DNA from: Thorsellia anophelis DSM 18579
Lineage (GTDB): Bacteria; Pseudomonadota; Gammaproteobacteria; Enterobacterales; Thorselliaceae
Length of the DNA: 32,195 nucleotides
Reading direction: 5' to 3'
Assembly: GCF_900111395.1 (NCBI RefSeq)
Contig: NZ_FOHV01000032.1
Location: forward strand, 1-32,195
In this document: positions 1 through 9,911 of the stretch, in pieces
Layout of the letters: every line of letters starts with the position of its first letter
How positions within the stretch are numbered: the first letter of the stretch is position 1
Made by a program: the position numbers and the translations under genes
The notes under the pieces: model-generated
The model's input: only the letters and a program-made list of their open reading frames with translations
Databases searched by the model: none
What the model was told of the DNA's origin: nothing

Positions 1-3000
1 TATGAATTTGGCCAAGCCGGCACGGCAATCAGCGCACTTAACTATTCATCAGCTTATGCGGGTACGAATTTAGTGCAAGGGGTGAACTCATTTAAATTGC
101 GCCCATTGACCCAAGCAGATTTAGAACAAAAGCTAGAAGTCGCAGTATGGGCACTCAATGATTATTATGAAGGGGCTCAAAAACAAGCCATTAGCTTAGA
201 TACCCTTCCTAAAGTCACAAATCCTGCGGTGGATGACGTTAAGATTAGTTCTGATGATGACATCATCATGGCAAACTCTGTACTTAGAGGAAACTATACA
301 TTCATCCCCTCAGATGCCACTAAACTCACAACTGATAATTCATATTATTCATGGATAGGCGCATCATCCATCACTGACAAACCCATCACCGAATCTGGAA
401 AAGTAGATAACTATACAGTCAGCAGCAATGATATCGGGCAAGTCGTCACCTTAAGTGTTACAGCAAGAGATGCCGCTAACAGAATCGGTAATACGCTCAC
501 TGACAGCGTGTATCCAACCGCGCCTACCCCATCGGTTAACAATGTCGTCATCACCTCCAAGAATGAAGTCCGCATGCCAAGTTATCGCGCGACATTAATG
601 GCAACTTATGAGTTTGATTCAGGTATTGAAAATAATACAATCGATAAATCAACCTATGGGTTTTATATTGGTGATGAAGAAGTAGCAAAACAAACCAAAA
701 CCTATGACTTTACTGCTAAGGATTTAGGTAAGGTCATTACATTTAAAATTACACCAATCAATAGTTATGGAACAAAAGGAGCAAACGATTCAGCTAGCTA
801 CTTATTAAACCCTGAGCCACCTAGCGTCACAAATGTTGAAATCATTGGTGCAACAACATCATACTCACCGTTTTATTTTGGCCTTTTAACGGCTAGTTAT
901 GACTACCAACCAGGTATTTCAGCAAATGCAGCAGAAGATACATCTGATTCTGCTAAGGCGATGAATTTAAATTGGTCTGGAGGCTCAGCCACTAATCATA
1001 CTGAGAACTATATTTTTGGCCCTAATGAAATTGGTCAGGTTTTAACATTTTCAATCACACCGCAAGATTTAGCAGGCCAAAAAGGAGAAATCGGGTTAGC
1101 CACATATCAGCTTGCAAGCGCGCCTATGATTGACAACTTAAATATTGATGTTAATACAATCAATAACAAAACTCCGTATCAAGTATTATTAAGTGGTAAG
1201 TATATTTATACGCCTAGCACGACAAATAAACCTCTTGATAATTCACTTTATACTTGGAGTGGTTTGGCAACTCCAATTTCTGGCTCTATTAATAATGGTC
1301 AAAATAGCGGCAATGTACCTCCTATAGGATTATCAGCAGAAGATGCAGGTAAATTAATTACTTTAACCATGACGCCTAGAGATGGCAATTTATGGCTTGG
1401 AACAGAGGTAATCGCAACGACTAGAGCGCCTAGCCAACTGATTCCACCTAAAATTACGAACTTAGTCTTAATAAATCAAAATAGCAGTAGGGTAAATGCC
1501 TTTTATGTAGGTGACTCTATTTTAGCTAACTATACATTCACGCCAAGTTCAGTTAATAATGTCGATGCTTCAAGTTACACATGGAGAAGCGCGAGTGGAG
1601 AAAACTCTGGAAGCGTAACGGGTCCTTTAACCTATACTATCCAACCTGCTGATGCTGGTAATATCATATATCTTAATATGGAAGCAAAAGATGCACTTGG
1701 CAACATAGGCAATACAGCAACAACAAGTACTAATAACGTAATTAGTCCACCAAGCGTCAAGGATGTCACTATTACTGCAAGCATAGAACAAACCTCACCT
1801 TGGAATGTAACCGTAATAGGATCTTACACATTCATCGAAGGCATATCATCAAACCCAAATAATGATTCAACTTATAGTTGGACAGGGATTGTGCAGCCTA
1901 TTTTGAATCAACCCACAAGAGGTGCACCTGGTAAAATTACCTTACCCAATCTGACGATTGATAAAGTAGATGCAGGTAAGGTATTAACACTCACTATCAA
2001 CCCAAGGGATTTAGCCGGTACTGTAGGCCAACCACAAAGTACGACTTACGCAATACCTGAACCAACTATTGTGGCACCGAAAATTGATAAATTAACGATT
2101 ACAAACGTTTCTAAGCCTAGCGTTAACAGATACTTACCCAATGATATCTTAGGTGCAAGCTATGAATTTGTAGCAGGTTCAGAAAGCAACCAAGATCGTT
2201 CCTTATTCACTTGGTCCTCAAAAACAGGGACAACTGACGGCATTGTTGGAACAAACCCTATTAGATATACCATCAAACCAGAGGATGTGGGTGAGCTCAT
2301 TGGCCTGACTATGAAAGCTAAAGATGGCGCTGGAATTGAAGGCAATGAAGCAACTGCAAGTATAAAAGAAATAGTTAGTAATGTGCCTAGCATAACGAGT
2401 GTTTTAATTAAATTTACAACAGCAGAAGCGTTAACCATTGAAGGGAATTACGTATTTAAATCCGGCACCAGTATTAATAATGCGGATAAATCTCTCTATA
2501 GATGGCGTATTGGAAATGATGTTCCTAGCGCATATGCAACTACCCAAACACCAGGACAAATCACTGGACCAGATAGGTACACAGTCAAACAAGCAGATGT
2601 TGGTAAATTCATCACTTTAGAGGTTTTACCTAAAGATGCTTCTGGCTTAGAAGGGAACCCTATGATTTCCAATAGCTTAGTATATCAAGCTCTAGCAATA
2701 GACACATTATCCATTGGTGGAGAAGCGATTGAGACAAAATCCTTGGCTGCAACTGCGACCTTCACTCTTGGTAACAACAAAACTAACGCCTCTCAAGCGA
2801 TCTGGTATAAAAACGGTTATGAAGATAAACGTTTAGCCTTTGATGCACCTTTTCCGTTAGTCGCTGCTGATATTGGTAAAGTTATTGGTCTAAAAGTGAT
2901 AGCAATTGATGGAAATGGCATTTTAGGCAATGAAAAAATTGCAAAAAACAGTGAGCCTGTCGTATCTTCATATTACCCACCTTTTATCGATGGTGTAGCA

Positions 3001-4518
3001 ATCTACTACTTTGATTCAAGAACTGTTGTATTACCTAATCATAGATTAGGAGGTTCCTATAAGGACTTTAAAGATGGCTCAATTAAAGGGGATAAATCTA
3101 CTTATGAATGGATATCTGGCTCAACCCTCAGATCATCTGGTGATGTAGAAGCAAACAGAAGTATCCCTGCTTATACGATAAAAGAAAATGATATAGGCAA
3201 TATAATTACTTTGCGAGTTACAGCTCGTGATGGGAACAAAAATCCAGGTAACTATGCTGAAGATAAAACTGTTAAAGTCATTCAACCACCTAAAGTATCC
3301 AATTTAGTGATAACTCAAAATGGTAATCCAGTTGACATGCTAACTGTGAACTCAACTCTTGCAGGGCGGTATAATTTTATCACTGGCCGAGCGGACGCAA
3401 CTGATGCTTCAATTGTGACTTGGTTTGTCGATACGATTGATATACAAACAAGCAAAATCAGCACATCAGGAGTTTCACCTGACTTCACTCTCAAAAATGA
3501 TTATGTGGGTAAAACAATTAAAATGCAGGTGAGTGCACAAGATACATTGGCTACACCTGGAGGTAATACAGAGATAGTCAGCACCACTAAAAAAGTGGAA
3601 ACTGTGGCTCCATCAGTTGATTCAGTTGTAATTAGCGCTAACTTTGAAATTAGTGCGGCAATAACAGGAACTTATAGATACATTCCAGGTGCGAGTCTCA
3701 ATACTGCTGATGCATCAAAATATGAATGGCTTGCAAATGATGCAGTTATACAAACAGGTAGCCTGCTTGGTACGAATAAAGTAGATGGAACCAATCGTTA
3801 TATGGTTTTAACTAAAGATGCAGGTAAAACAATTAGACTTAAAATTATTCCTATTGATAAAGCGGGGATCCAAGGCACGCCTGTTTATTCAATCAATTCG
3901 TTAGTCTATACTGCACCTAAAGTATCAGCTGTAAGCATTTCTGGGGAAGGTCTTATTGATACGAGCCTAACAGCGAAACATACCTTTACTAAGGGCAGTA
4001 ATTCAGTTAATACCTCGACAGCAACCTGGTATCTTGGCGGGTCAATTTATGCAACTACTTATGCAACTTCTGGATTCTATATAATGGATACGATGGTTGG
4101 TAAAACAATCACATTAAGTGTCACCGCCAGAGATGGTAATCAAATAGTAGGTAATACAGAGAATTCGTCTAACTCAATCTCTATAATTGAACCTACACCA
4201 GTTTATGATCAGGATTATTGGTTGATGGATAGCCAAGGGCCAGGTCAATTTATCAATATTACAAGTGGAAGAGCATTTGCTAATCTAGGTTGGCCACAAA
4301 GCTCTAGAGCAGCTAAAGTGACATATGAGTGGGTAGTTGGTAGCACAACCCTTACAACAGGAACCTTAGTTAGAAATAATACTACCGAATATGCGCTTGG
4401 TGGTAGTATAAGTCTGAGTGCTTATAGAGGTAAAACCGTCTGTATTTATCTAACAGGCATAACAGCAGCTGGCACGAAAGGTGCACGAGAACAAGCTTGG
4501 TGCCGTGTTGTTCCATAA
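1..4518 (+). CDS. Giant Ig-like repeat surface/secreted protein, 5' end outside window
   Basis: The frame is open from base 1 without a start codon that must be used, so the gene begins upstream of the window; the GTG at 73 is only an internal codon. About 1,505 residues are visible. After a non-repeat segment (to about base 210) come about 13 divergent modules of 95-110 residues, beginning near 211, 520, 814, 1115, 1443, 1747, 2074, 2383, 2689, 2974, 3283, 3607 and 3913. Each starts with a short Pro-rich linker followed by a strand such as SVNNVVI. It then has a YTF strand, a Tyr-x-Trp core and a closing D-x-G-x-x-(I/L)-T-L-x-V-x-x-(R/K)-D motif. A shorter last domain (about 4198-4515) carries two Cys close to the C-terminus. 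This is the Ig-like architecture of invasin/intimin and ZirU/SinH-type exoproteins. A role in adhesion is inference. A C-terminal lectin-like domain is not seen here, unlike the protein at 21305. Confidence 0.85.
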   Translation, partial: YEFGQAGTAISALNYSSAYAGTNLVQGVNSFKLRPLTQADLEQKLEVAVWALNDYYEGAQKQAISLDTLPKVTNPAVDDVKISSDDDIIMANSVLRGNYTFIPSDATKLTTDNSYYSWIGASSITDKPITESGKVDNYTVSSNDIGQVVTLSVTARDAANRIGNTLTDSVYPTAPTPSVNNVVITSKNEVRMPSYRATLMATYEFDSGIENNTIDKSTYGFYIGDEEVAKQTKTYDFTAKDLGKVITFKITPINSYGTKGANDSASYLLNPEPPSVTNVEIIGATTSYSPFYFGLLTASYDYQPGISANAAEDTSDSAKAMNLNWSGGSATNHTENYIFGPNEIGQVLTFSITPQDLAGQKGEIGLATYQLASAPMIDNLNIDVNTINNKTPYQVLLSGKYIYTPSTTNKPLDNSLYTWSGLATPISGSINNGQNSGNVPPIGLSAEDAGKLITLTMTPRDGNLWLGTEVIATTRAPSQLIPPKITNLVLINQNSSRVNAFYVGDSILANYTFTPSSVNNVDASSYTWRSASGENSGSVTGPLTYTIQPADAGNIIYLNMEAKDALGNIGNTATTSTNNVISPPSVKDVTITASIEQTSPWNVTVIGSYTFIEGISSNPNNDSTYSWTGIVQPILNQPTRGAPGKITLPNLTIDKVDAGKVLTLTINPRDLAGTVGQPQSTTYAIPEPTIVAPKIDKLTITNVSKPSVNRYLPNDILGASYEFVAGSESNQDRSLFTWSSKTGTTDGIVGTNPIRYTIKPEDVGELIGLTMKAKDGAGIEGNEATASIKEIVSNVPSITSVLIKFTTAEALTIEGNYVFKSGTSINNADKSLYRWRIGNDVPSAYATTQTPGQITGPDRYTVKQADVGKFITLEVLPKDASGLEGNPMISNSLVYQALAIDTLSIGGEAIETKSLAATATFTLGNNKTNASQAIWYKNGYEDKRLAFDAPFPLVAADIGKVIGLKVIAIDGNGILGNEKIAKNSEPVVSSYYPPFIDGVAIYYFDSRTVVLPNHRLGGSYKDFKDGSIKGDKSTYEWISGSTLRSSGDVEANRSIPAYTIKENDIGNIITLRVTARDGNKNPGNYAEDKTVKVIQPPKVSNLVITQNGNPVDMLTVNSTLAGRYNFITGRADATDASIVTWFVDTIDIQTSKISTSGVSPDFTLKNDYVGKTIKMQVSAQDTLATPGGNTEIVSTTKKVETVAPSVDSVVISANFEISAAITGTYRYIPGASLNTADASKYEWLANDAVIQTGSLLGTNKVDGTNRYMVLTKDAGKTIRLKIIPIDKAGIQGTPVYSINSLVYTAPKVSAVSISGEGLIDTSLTAKHTFTKGSNSVNTSTATWYLGGSIYATTYATSGFYIMDTMVGKTITLSVTARDGNQIVGNTENSSNSISIIEPTPVYDQDYWLMDSQGPGQFINITSGRAFANLGWPQSSRAAKVTYEWVVGSTTLTTGTLVRNNTTEYALGGSISLSAYRGKTVCIYLTGITAAGTKGAREQAWCRVVP

Positions 4519-4558
4519 TTTTTTAAAACGGATAACTGGCTCTTATTAGATATTTTTG

Positions 4559-4594
4559 AAACTCTCAACAATGCAAGTTGTTGAGAGTTTTTTA
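4559..4594 (+). terminator. Rho-independent terminator after the Ig-repeat gene
   Basis: A near-perfect hairpin with arms ACTCTCAACAA and TTGTTGAGAGT and loop TGCAAG is followed directly by a run of T. It lies 40 bases past the stop codon of the giant Ig-repeat gene. Confidence 0.9.
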
Positions 4595-4912
4595 TTTGGT
4601 ACTTATTATTTACTTGCACACCAAACATAACTATAAATTGATGTAGGTAAAATACAGGCTAATTCAAATCATTTTGTTATCAGGCATACTAATTTGTGAT
4701 TGATGAAGATAGCAGTTGTTCTATAAACTGTTCCTATATTAAAAAAATCAGGCGAATCAACGTCATTATAAATGGGATATAAGATTAATTATTATTCCTA
4801 CCCCCACATAACTTAATTTTATTTTTAATAATCATACATAAAAAAGTTATTTTAAATACTAAAAACGTTATTAATATAGGGGTAGCTTAAAGAATAAACG
4901 ATTATTCAAAAT

Positions 4913-4944
4913 AGACGTCTAGACATCTTGACATCTATACTTCC
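4913..4944 (+). promoter_or_regulatory. MetJ operator: four tandem met boxes
   Basis: Four contiguous 8-mers read AGACGTCT, AGACATCT, TGACATCT and ATACTTCC. The first matches the MetJ met-box consensus AGACGTCT exactly, the second and third differ at one and two positions, and the fourth is degenerate. MetJ binds tandem met boxes cooperatively with S-adenosylmethionine as corepressor. The operator overlaps the -35 of the metN promoter, so repression by promoter occlusion is the natural reading. Confidence 0.9.
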
Positions 4945-4956
4945 AAGGTGCATTAT
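4928..4956 (+). promoter_or_regulatory. Sigma-70 promoter of metNIQ
   Basis: A consensus -35 TTGACA (4928-4933) is embedded in the met boxes. It is followed after 17 bases by CATTAT (4951-4956). TATAGT at 4954-4959 is an alternative -10 with a longer spacer. Confidence 0.6.
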
Positions 4957-5029
4957 AGTAAACATAATTAAATCACTCGTATCCATTACGAAATCAGATT
5001 AGTATTACTTTTCACTTAAATAAGAACTC

Positions 5030-6064
5030 ATGATAATTTTAAAAAATGTAAATAAAATCTATCACCAAAAAAAACACTCAATTGAAGCATTAAAAGATAT
5101 TAATCTTGAAATTGCAAAAGGTGAAATTTATGGTGTCATCGGCTCATCAGGAGCAGGAAAAAGCACGCTTATCCGATGTGTCAATATGCTTGAATCTCCC
5201 TCTTCTGGCCAAGTAATTGTTGATGGCACGGATGTCACAAAATTAAAAGACTACGCACTGATAAAACATCGCCGCCAAATTGGTATGATATTTCAGCACT
5301 TTAATTTGCTATCGTCTAGAACCGTATTTGGTAATGTTGCGTTAGCACTAGAATTTAATGGTGAGACAAATAAAGAAAAAATCAATAAACGCGTGTTTGA
5401 ATTACTTGAGCTTGTTGGGCTTGCTGATAAACACGCAAGTTACCCTGCTAATCTATCAGGCGGCCAGAAACAACGTGTTGCTATCGCAAGAGCTCTAGCT
5501 ACTGAACCAAAGGTGTTATTATGCGATGAAGCAACTAGTGCGCTTGATCCTGCGACAACTTCATCGATACTCTCATTACTTAAAGATATCAATAGACGAT
5601 TAAATATCACCATTTTACTTATTACACATGAAATGGATGTAGTCAAAAAAATATGTGACAAAGTCGGGGTTATCAGCCAAGGTCAATTAATTGAACAAGG
5701 GACAGTAGCAGAGCTTTTTTCTCATCCAAAAACTCCGTTAGCTAAGTCATTTATAGAATCAACCATTGATATTGAAATACCTGATGATTACCAAGCTAAA
5801 TTACAATCAACTGAAGTGGCTGGTAAACATCCTCTGTTAAAACTCACGTTTACAGGCCGTTCGGTAGATGCACCAGTACTCTCTGAAATCGCACAAAGAT
5901 ATGGCATTTTAAGTAATATTATCAGTGCAAGAATGGACTATGCTGGTGGCGTCAAATTTGGGGTAATGCTCGCTGAATTTAGCGGTGAGAATTCAAAACT
6001 GGAGCTTGCAATTGCTTTTTTACGTGAACAGCATGTTAAGATTGAGGAATTAGGTTATGTTTGA
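5030..6064 (+). CDS. metN: Methionine ABC importer ATP-binding subunit MetN
   Basis: MetN powers uptake of D- and L-methionine by the MetNIQ importer at the inner membrane. The 344-residue protein has the full ABC ATPase core: Walker A GSSGAGKS at residues 38-45, the signature LSGGQKQR near 142, and Walker B with DEATSALDP shortly after. The last 80 residues form the NIL/ACT-like regulatory domain that binds methionine and inhibits transport when the cell is replete. Length matches E. coli MetN. It is the first gene of the operon, and its stop codon overlaps the metI start by 8 bases. Four met boxes upstream confirm the methionine assignment over other members of this ABC family. Confidence 0.97.
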   Translation: MIILKNVNKIYHQKKHSIEALKDINLEIAKGEIYGVIGSSGAGKSTLIRCVNMLESPSSGQVIVDGTDVTKLKDYALIKHRRQIGMIFQHFNLLSSRTVFGNVALALEFNGETNKEKINKRVFELLELVGLADKHASYPANLSGGQKQRVAIARALATEPKVLLCDEATSALDPATTSSILSLLKDINRRLNITILLITHEMDVVKKICDKVGVISQGQLIEQGTVAELFSHPKTPLAKSFIESTIDIEIPDDYQAKLQSTEVAGKHPLLKLTFTGRSVDAPVLSEIAQRYGILSNIISARMDYAGGVKFGVMLAEFSGENSKLELAIAFLREQHVKIEELGYV

Positions 6065-6752
6065 ATTAGTAATAAATTGGCTATCTCCATCTGATAAAGC
6101 AATTGATGTAATTGTAAAATTATTTCCCCAAGGCATTATTGAAACATTGATGATGACATTTATTTCTGGTGCAGGTGGGATTGCAATTGGTCTTCCTATT
6201 GGCATATTGCTCTTTTGTTTAAGACCAAATGGCATACTAGCAAATCCAACTCTCTATAAATCCCTTAGCTTAGTAGTGAACTACTTCAGAGCAATACCCT
6301 TTTTTATTATGATTGTTTGGTTACTAGAAGTCACTAAATTCATAGTAGGTAAAAAATACGGCATTTGGGCTGCAATCATTCCGCTTACCGTAGCTTGTTC
6401 GCCTTTTATTGCCCGCATGACCGAAAATGTTCTGCTAGAACTACCAAACGGATTAATTGAGGCATCTAGAGCGATGGGCGCTTCACCAAGTCAAATTATA
6501 TTTAAAGTATTGGTTCCAGAAGCCTTACCAGGTTTAATTAATAGTTTTACAGTTGTATTTATTAGTCTAGTTGGCTATTCCGCTATGGGCGGGGCTGTCG
6601 GTGCGGGTGGACTTGGACAAATAGCACATAAATATGGCTATGTTGGGTATGATGCTTTTATCATGAATTGTGTTGTGCTTTTATTTGTGATTATCGTCAC
6701 TTTAATTCAGCTCTCAGGGACTTATTTGAGCAAAAAAGTTAATAAAAGATAA
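6057..6752 (+). CDS. metI: Methionine ABC importer permease MetI
   Basis: MetI is the inner-membrane permease of the methionine importer. Its 231 residues form about five transmembrane segments. A clear EAA loop ([13 protein letters not shown], near residues 140-152) is the contact with the MetN ATPase. The C-terminal third contains the usual Gly-rich [13 protein letters not shown] stretch. The start lies inside the end of metN with GAGG positioned 8 bases upstream, consistent with translational coupling. The protein is slightly longer than the 217 residues of E. coli MetI because of N-terminal residues and a short C-terminal Lys/Arg tail. Confidence 0.96.
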   Translation: MFELVINWLSPSDKAIDVIVKLFPQGIIETLMMTFISGAGGIAIGLPIGILLFCLRPNGILANPTLYKSLSLVVNYFRAIPFFIMIVWLLEVTKFIVGKKYGIWAAIIPLTVACSPFIARMTENVLLELPNGLIEASRAMGASPSQIIFKVLVPEALPGLINSFTVVFISLVGYSAMGGAVGAGGLGQIAHKYGYVGYDAFIMNCVVLLFVIIVTLIQLSGTYLSKKVNKR

Positions 6753-6889
6753 ACATAATAACTATGGATTATAAATAGTATTGTTCTTGTTGTAATAATA
6801 TTTTTTAGTATCGCTTTAATTGACTGTTTTTTTATAATTGGGTGTTGTACTTCAAACACTCGCTTAATTTTTCTTATAGGAGTCTTACC

Positions 6890-7690
6890 ATGAGCATTAA
6901 AAAAAATGTATTAAAAGCCAGTGTCCTAGCTGTAACATTAGCATTAAGTAGCTTTGTATTTGCAGACAGCATCAAAGTAGGTGTCATTACAGGTAAAGAA
7001 TTCGAAGTCGCTGAAGAAGCGGCTAAAATTGCAAAAGAAAAATTTGATTTAGATGTGGAATTAGTTGAATTTAATGACTATGTGATTCCAAATGAATCAT
7101 TAGATTCAGGAGACATCGATCTTAATGCATTTCAACATAAACCATTTTTAGATGAACAAATCCAAGCTCGCGGATATAAAATCACGCCAGTTGGCAATAC
7201 ATTTGTTTACCCAATTGCAGGGTATTCTAAAAATATTAAATCATTAGAAGAATTAAAAGATGGCAGTACGATTACATTACCTAATGATCCTACTAATCTT
7301 GGTCGTTCATTATTACTGCTTGAAAAACAAGGTCTGATCAAGCTAAAAGAAGGCGTAGGTCTGAATCCAACTGTATTAGATGTCATTGAGAATCCAAAAA
7401 ATTTAAAATTAGTTGAATTAGAAGCCCCCTTACTTCCAAATTCACTAGATGATAATACGGTTGCGTTATCTGTTATCAATACAACTTATGCAAGTTCAAT
7501 TGGTTTAACACCAACAAAAGATGGCATATTCGTTGAAGATAAAGAGTCTCCATATGTTAATATCATTGTTGCACGTGAAAACAATAAAGACTCTGAGGCA
7601 GTAAAACAATTTATCCAAGCTTATCAGTCTGAAGAAGTATTCGCTAAAGCAACAGAATTATTTGACGGCGGCGCTGTAAAAGGCTGGTAA
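6890..7690 (+). CDS. metQ: Methionine-binding protein MetQ (NlpA family)
   Basis: MetQ is the periplasmic methionine-binding component that delivers substrate to MetNI. I start it at ATG 6890 (266 residues), because TAGGAG lies just upstream and a clean signal peptide begins there; the upstream in-frame GTG at 6842 has no such support. The mature part shows the NlpA-family pattern: KVGVITGKE at its start, then DSGDIDLNAFQHKPFLD and TLPNDPTNLGRSLLLLE. The signal peptide ends ALSSFVFA-DS and has no lipobox cysteine, whereas E. coli MetQ is a lipoprotein. This version is probably cleaved by signal peptidase I and released into the periplasm. It follows metI after 137 bases in the same direction. 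Confidence 0.95.
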   Translation: MSIKKNVLKASVLAVTLALSSFVFADSIKVGVITGKEFEVAEEAAKIAKEKFDLDVELVEFNDYVIPNESLDSGDIDLNAFQHKPFLDEQIQARGYKITPVGNTFVYPIAGYSKNIKSLEELKDGSTITLPNDPTNLGRSLLLLEKQGLIKLKEGVGLNPTVLDVIENPKNLKLVELEAPLLPNSLDDNTVALSVINTTYASSIGLTPTKDGIFVEDKESPYVNIIVARENNKDSEAVKQFIQAYQSEEVFAKATELFDGGAVKGW

Positions 7691-7729
7691 TTTTAAATAA
7701 ATACACATTTGTAGATGTAATTATTTTCC

Positions 7730-7770
7730 ACACAATAAAGTGAGTTTAAAACTCATTTTATTGTGTTATT
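7730..7770 (+). terminator. Rho-independent terminator after metQ
   Basis: There is a 16-bp stem (ACACAATAAAGTGAGT with ACTCATTTTATTGTGT, one G-T pair), a 5-base loop TTAAA, and a short T-rich tail. It closes the metNIQ operon. Confidence 0.8.
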
Positions 7771-7862
7771 TAAGAATTCGATTCTAACTTATAAGTGTTT
7801 CCTGTATCATTTTTCGGTAAGTGTATTAATGCTGATACATTCTTTATATAGGCAATATAAAC

Positions 7863-9713
7863 ATGTTTAATCGTTTCTTTCGTTTTATTGTAACTTTGAT
7901 AAAACAAAATATAGAATTAGTTCTAACCACCACAATCAGCTGTATCATTTCTATTATACTCACCACGAAATATACAAGTGACTACGTACAAAGCGATCGT
8001 TATAAGTTTACTATTTTACTCACGATTCAATTATTTATTATACTTTATACTCTAAGTGTTGGGCTCGTATTTAACCATCAAAATAAACTTTATAAAGATA
8101 TCAAAACATGGGCATATCTCACCCTACCCGCTTTATTTGCCTCGTTTTTGTTTGCTGTTAATTTTTATTACATTGCTGGTACATCTTATTCATTGAACAA
8201 TAACCTATCAGCATATTGGATAATGATAACTTTTATTGTATTTAACATTAGCCTTGCTTTTATTCAATCAAAACTTAGTTACCCTCAAAAACAAAAAAGC
8301 ATCATTATCAGTTATATCATTATCAATATATTAAAAATGCCAATTTCTGTGATTTTGACTTATGCATGGATATTTGTGTTATTAATCCCAGTGATATTAA
8401 TCGCTCTCCTATTAAAAGTTATAGGTATAGTGATTGGATTACTCTTAGCTGTTATATTTTTGATGTTAGTAATACGTTTTCTAAGCCGGATAGATAAAAA
8501 GCTAGACTCATTTTTCAATTCTTCACACAAATTCTTGCAATTTATCAGTCCCCTATTTGGTTTTAGCCTATTAATTATTAGTATCAGTAGTGTTCTATTG
8601 TTCCCTAAAACACTAACTGAACTTGGCACACATACATTACAAATTAAACTTATTGATAGCACATTAATTCTAGGTTTTATCACATTTTTTTATTCGCCTA
8701 GACCAAACGTTAACATAGCCTATAAATCATTACGAAATAACCAATTTCACTTTATGTTAGTTTATTTTTCCTTTGTTTATTTTTTTGGAATCTTAACAAT
8801 AACAATACTGCTTTATAAGTTATCGCTCATTAACCTTTCATCTTTCAGCTTACACAGCATTCTATTAAGAGGATCTTTACTGATAAGTCTCTTGTTATTA
8901 ATGGTGAGTCAATTAATTTCCAATATTAAATCTATACTAGTTAAGCCGTTAGATCAAATGGATAATTACAAATTAGAAAGATTAGAGATGAATTGGCTTA
9001 ACTTCGTAAGGCAATATGATTTAGGTTTCATCATATTGACCATTTGCTTATCAATTAGTTTAGTACCATTAGATAAATTTATTGAGCCTTTGAGAACAGA
9101 ATTAGTAACAACACCACTACTCAATGAAGAACACCTTTCATTGTTGCCAACAGCTTATTTAGAACATGATTTTAAAACGCCCTATGAAGATGTTGTCAGT
9201 GTGATTTTGACTTCAAAAACAACACCTAAAATACCTAAAACAGTACATAATTTAATGAATAATTTCATTAATAAGTCTAAACATTATGCTTGCACATTAC
9301 CGAAAAGATTAGCTTCGGGGCAAATCATTAATTTAGAAAAAACGTGGGCTCCTTGTTATTTTTTTCCATTAAACAATGAAATGAATGATTCATCTCGGTT
9401 ACAGTTTATTTTATTTGGACCTAATTATAACAATATACCTTTAAAACCCCTATCAGTTATTACTGTTGACATCAATAGCCAAGAGATTAGTGAACAACCC
9501 TTAATTTTCACCTATCAGTACTGTAGCCGACCTTGGTTAGATTCACGACTTAATGAAATACTTAAAACTACTCCAAATAAGTTAGATGCACTTAATACCG
9601 TACTAAGTGAATTGATAGTTTCCCACCGAATTCCAATTGACAATATTTCTTTTGGTCAATACAAGTATGAAGTAGCCGATACGACTTTCATGTGCAGTGA
9701 TTACCTGAAATGA
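7863..9713 (+). CDS. Polytopic membrane protein of unknown function
   Basis: I do not recognise this 616-residue protein. The first two-thirds (to about residue 420) contains around 12 hydrophobic segments, including an almost continuous hydrophobic run near residues 155-205. The last 190 residues are hydrophilic, with four Cys (two in the ACTLPKR...APCYFF stretch, later YQYCSRPW and FMCSDYLK near the end). A soluble domain, perhaps disulfide-stabilised and outside the cytoplasm, is inference. The overall layout is somewhat like DUF4153-type membrane proteins, but I cannot confirm membership. It has no strong Shine-Dalgarno sequence. The next gene, another unknown membrane-anchored protein, starts 198 bases downstream in the same direction. 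AT content and codon use look like the neighbours. Confidence 0.75.
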   Translation: MFNRFFRFIVTLIKQNIELVLTTTISCIISIILTTKYTSDYVQSDRYKFTILLTIQLFIILYTLSVGLVFNHQNKLYKDIKTWAYLTLPALFASFLFAVNFYYIAGTSYSLNNNLSAYWIMITFIVFNISLAFIQSKLSYPQKQKSIIISYIIINILKMPISVILTYAWIFVLLIPVILIALLLKVIGIVIGLLLAVIFLMLVIRFLSRIDKKLDSFFNSSHKFLQFISPLFGFSLLIISISSVLLFPKTLTELGTHTLQIKLIDSTLILGFITFFYSPRPNVNIAYKSLRNNQFHFMLVYFSFVYFFGILTITILLYKLSLINLSSFSLHSILLRGSLLISLLLLMVSQLISNIKSILVKPLDQMDNYKLERLEMNWLNFVRQYDLGFIILTICLSISLVPLDKFIEPLRTELVTTPLLNEEHLSLLPTAYLEHDFKTPYEDVVSVILTSKTTPKIPKTVHNLMNNFINKSKHYACTLPKRLASGQIINLEKTWAPCYFFPLNNEMNDSSRLQFILFGPNYNNIPLKPLSVITVDINSQEISEQPLIFTYQYCSRPWLDSRLNEILKTTPNKLDALNTVLSELIVSHRIPIDNISFGQYKYEVADTTFMCSDYLK

Positions 9714-9911
9714 CAAACAAATGACTAATACATGGATTAGTGTATGATAACATCAAAAAAATTTCGATGATGCATGAGTAAATAACCAATTGCTTAATCA
9801 TAATATACTGGATGATTATGATTTTTATCGACTATATTGTGTTCATAGTAATATTTCGATTTCCTAATTTGATCCTTAACACTATAGATTAATAGAGACT
9901 GGCTTATCATC

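Larger units (their letters stand above)
4595..5029. other. AT-rich intergenic region carrying the metNIQ control region
   Basis: There is no coding signal on either strand. The right part (4913-4956) carries MetJ operators and the metN promoter, listed separately. I see nothing recognisable in 4595-4910. Confidence 0.6.

Noticed and set aside
6842-6889. In-frame GTG start giving a 16-residue N-terminal extension of MetQ
   Set aside because: No Shine-Dalgarno sequence fits it, and the extension would precede a complete signal peptide. ATG 6890 with TAGGAG upstream is better.
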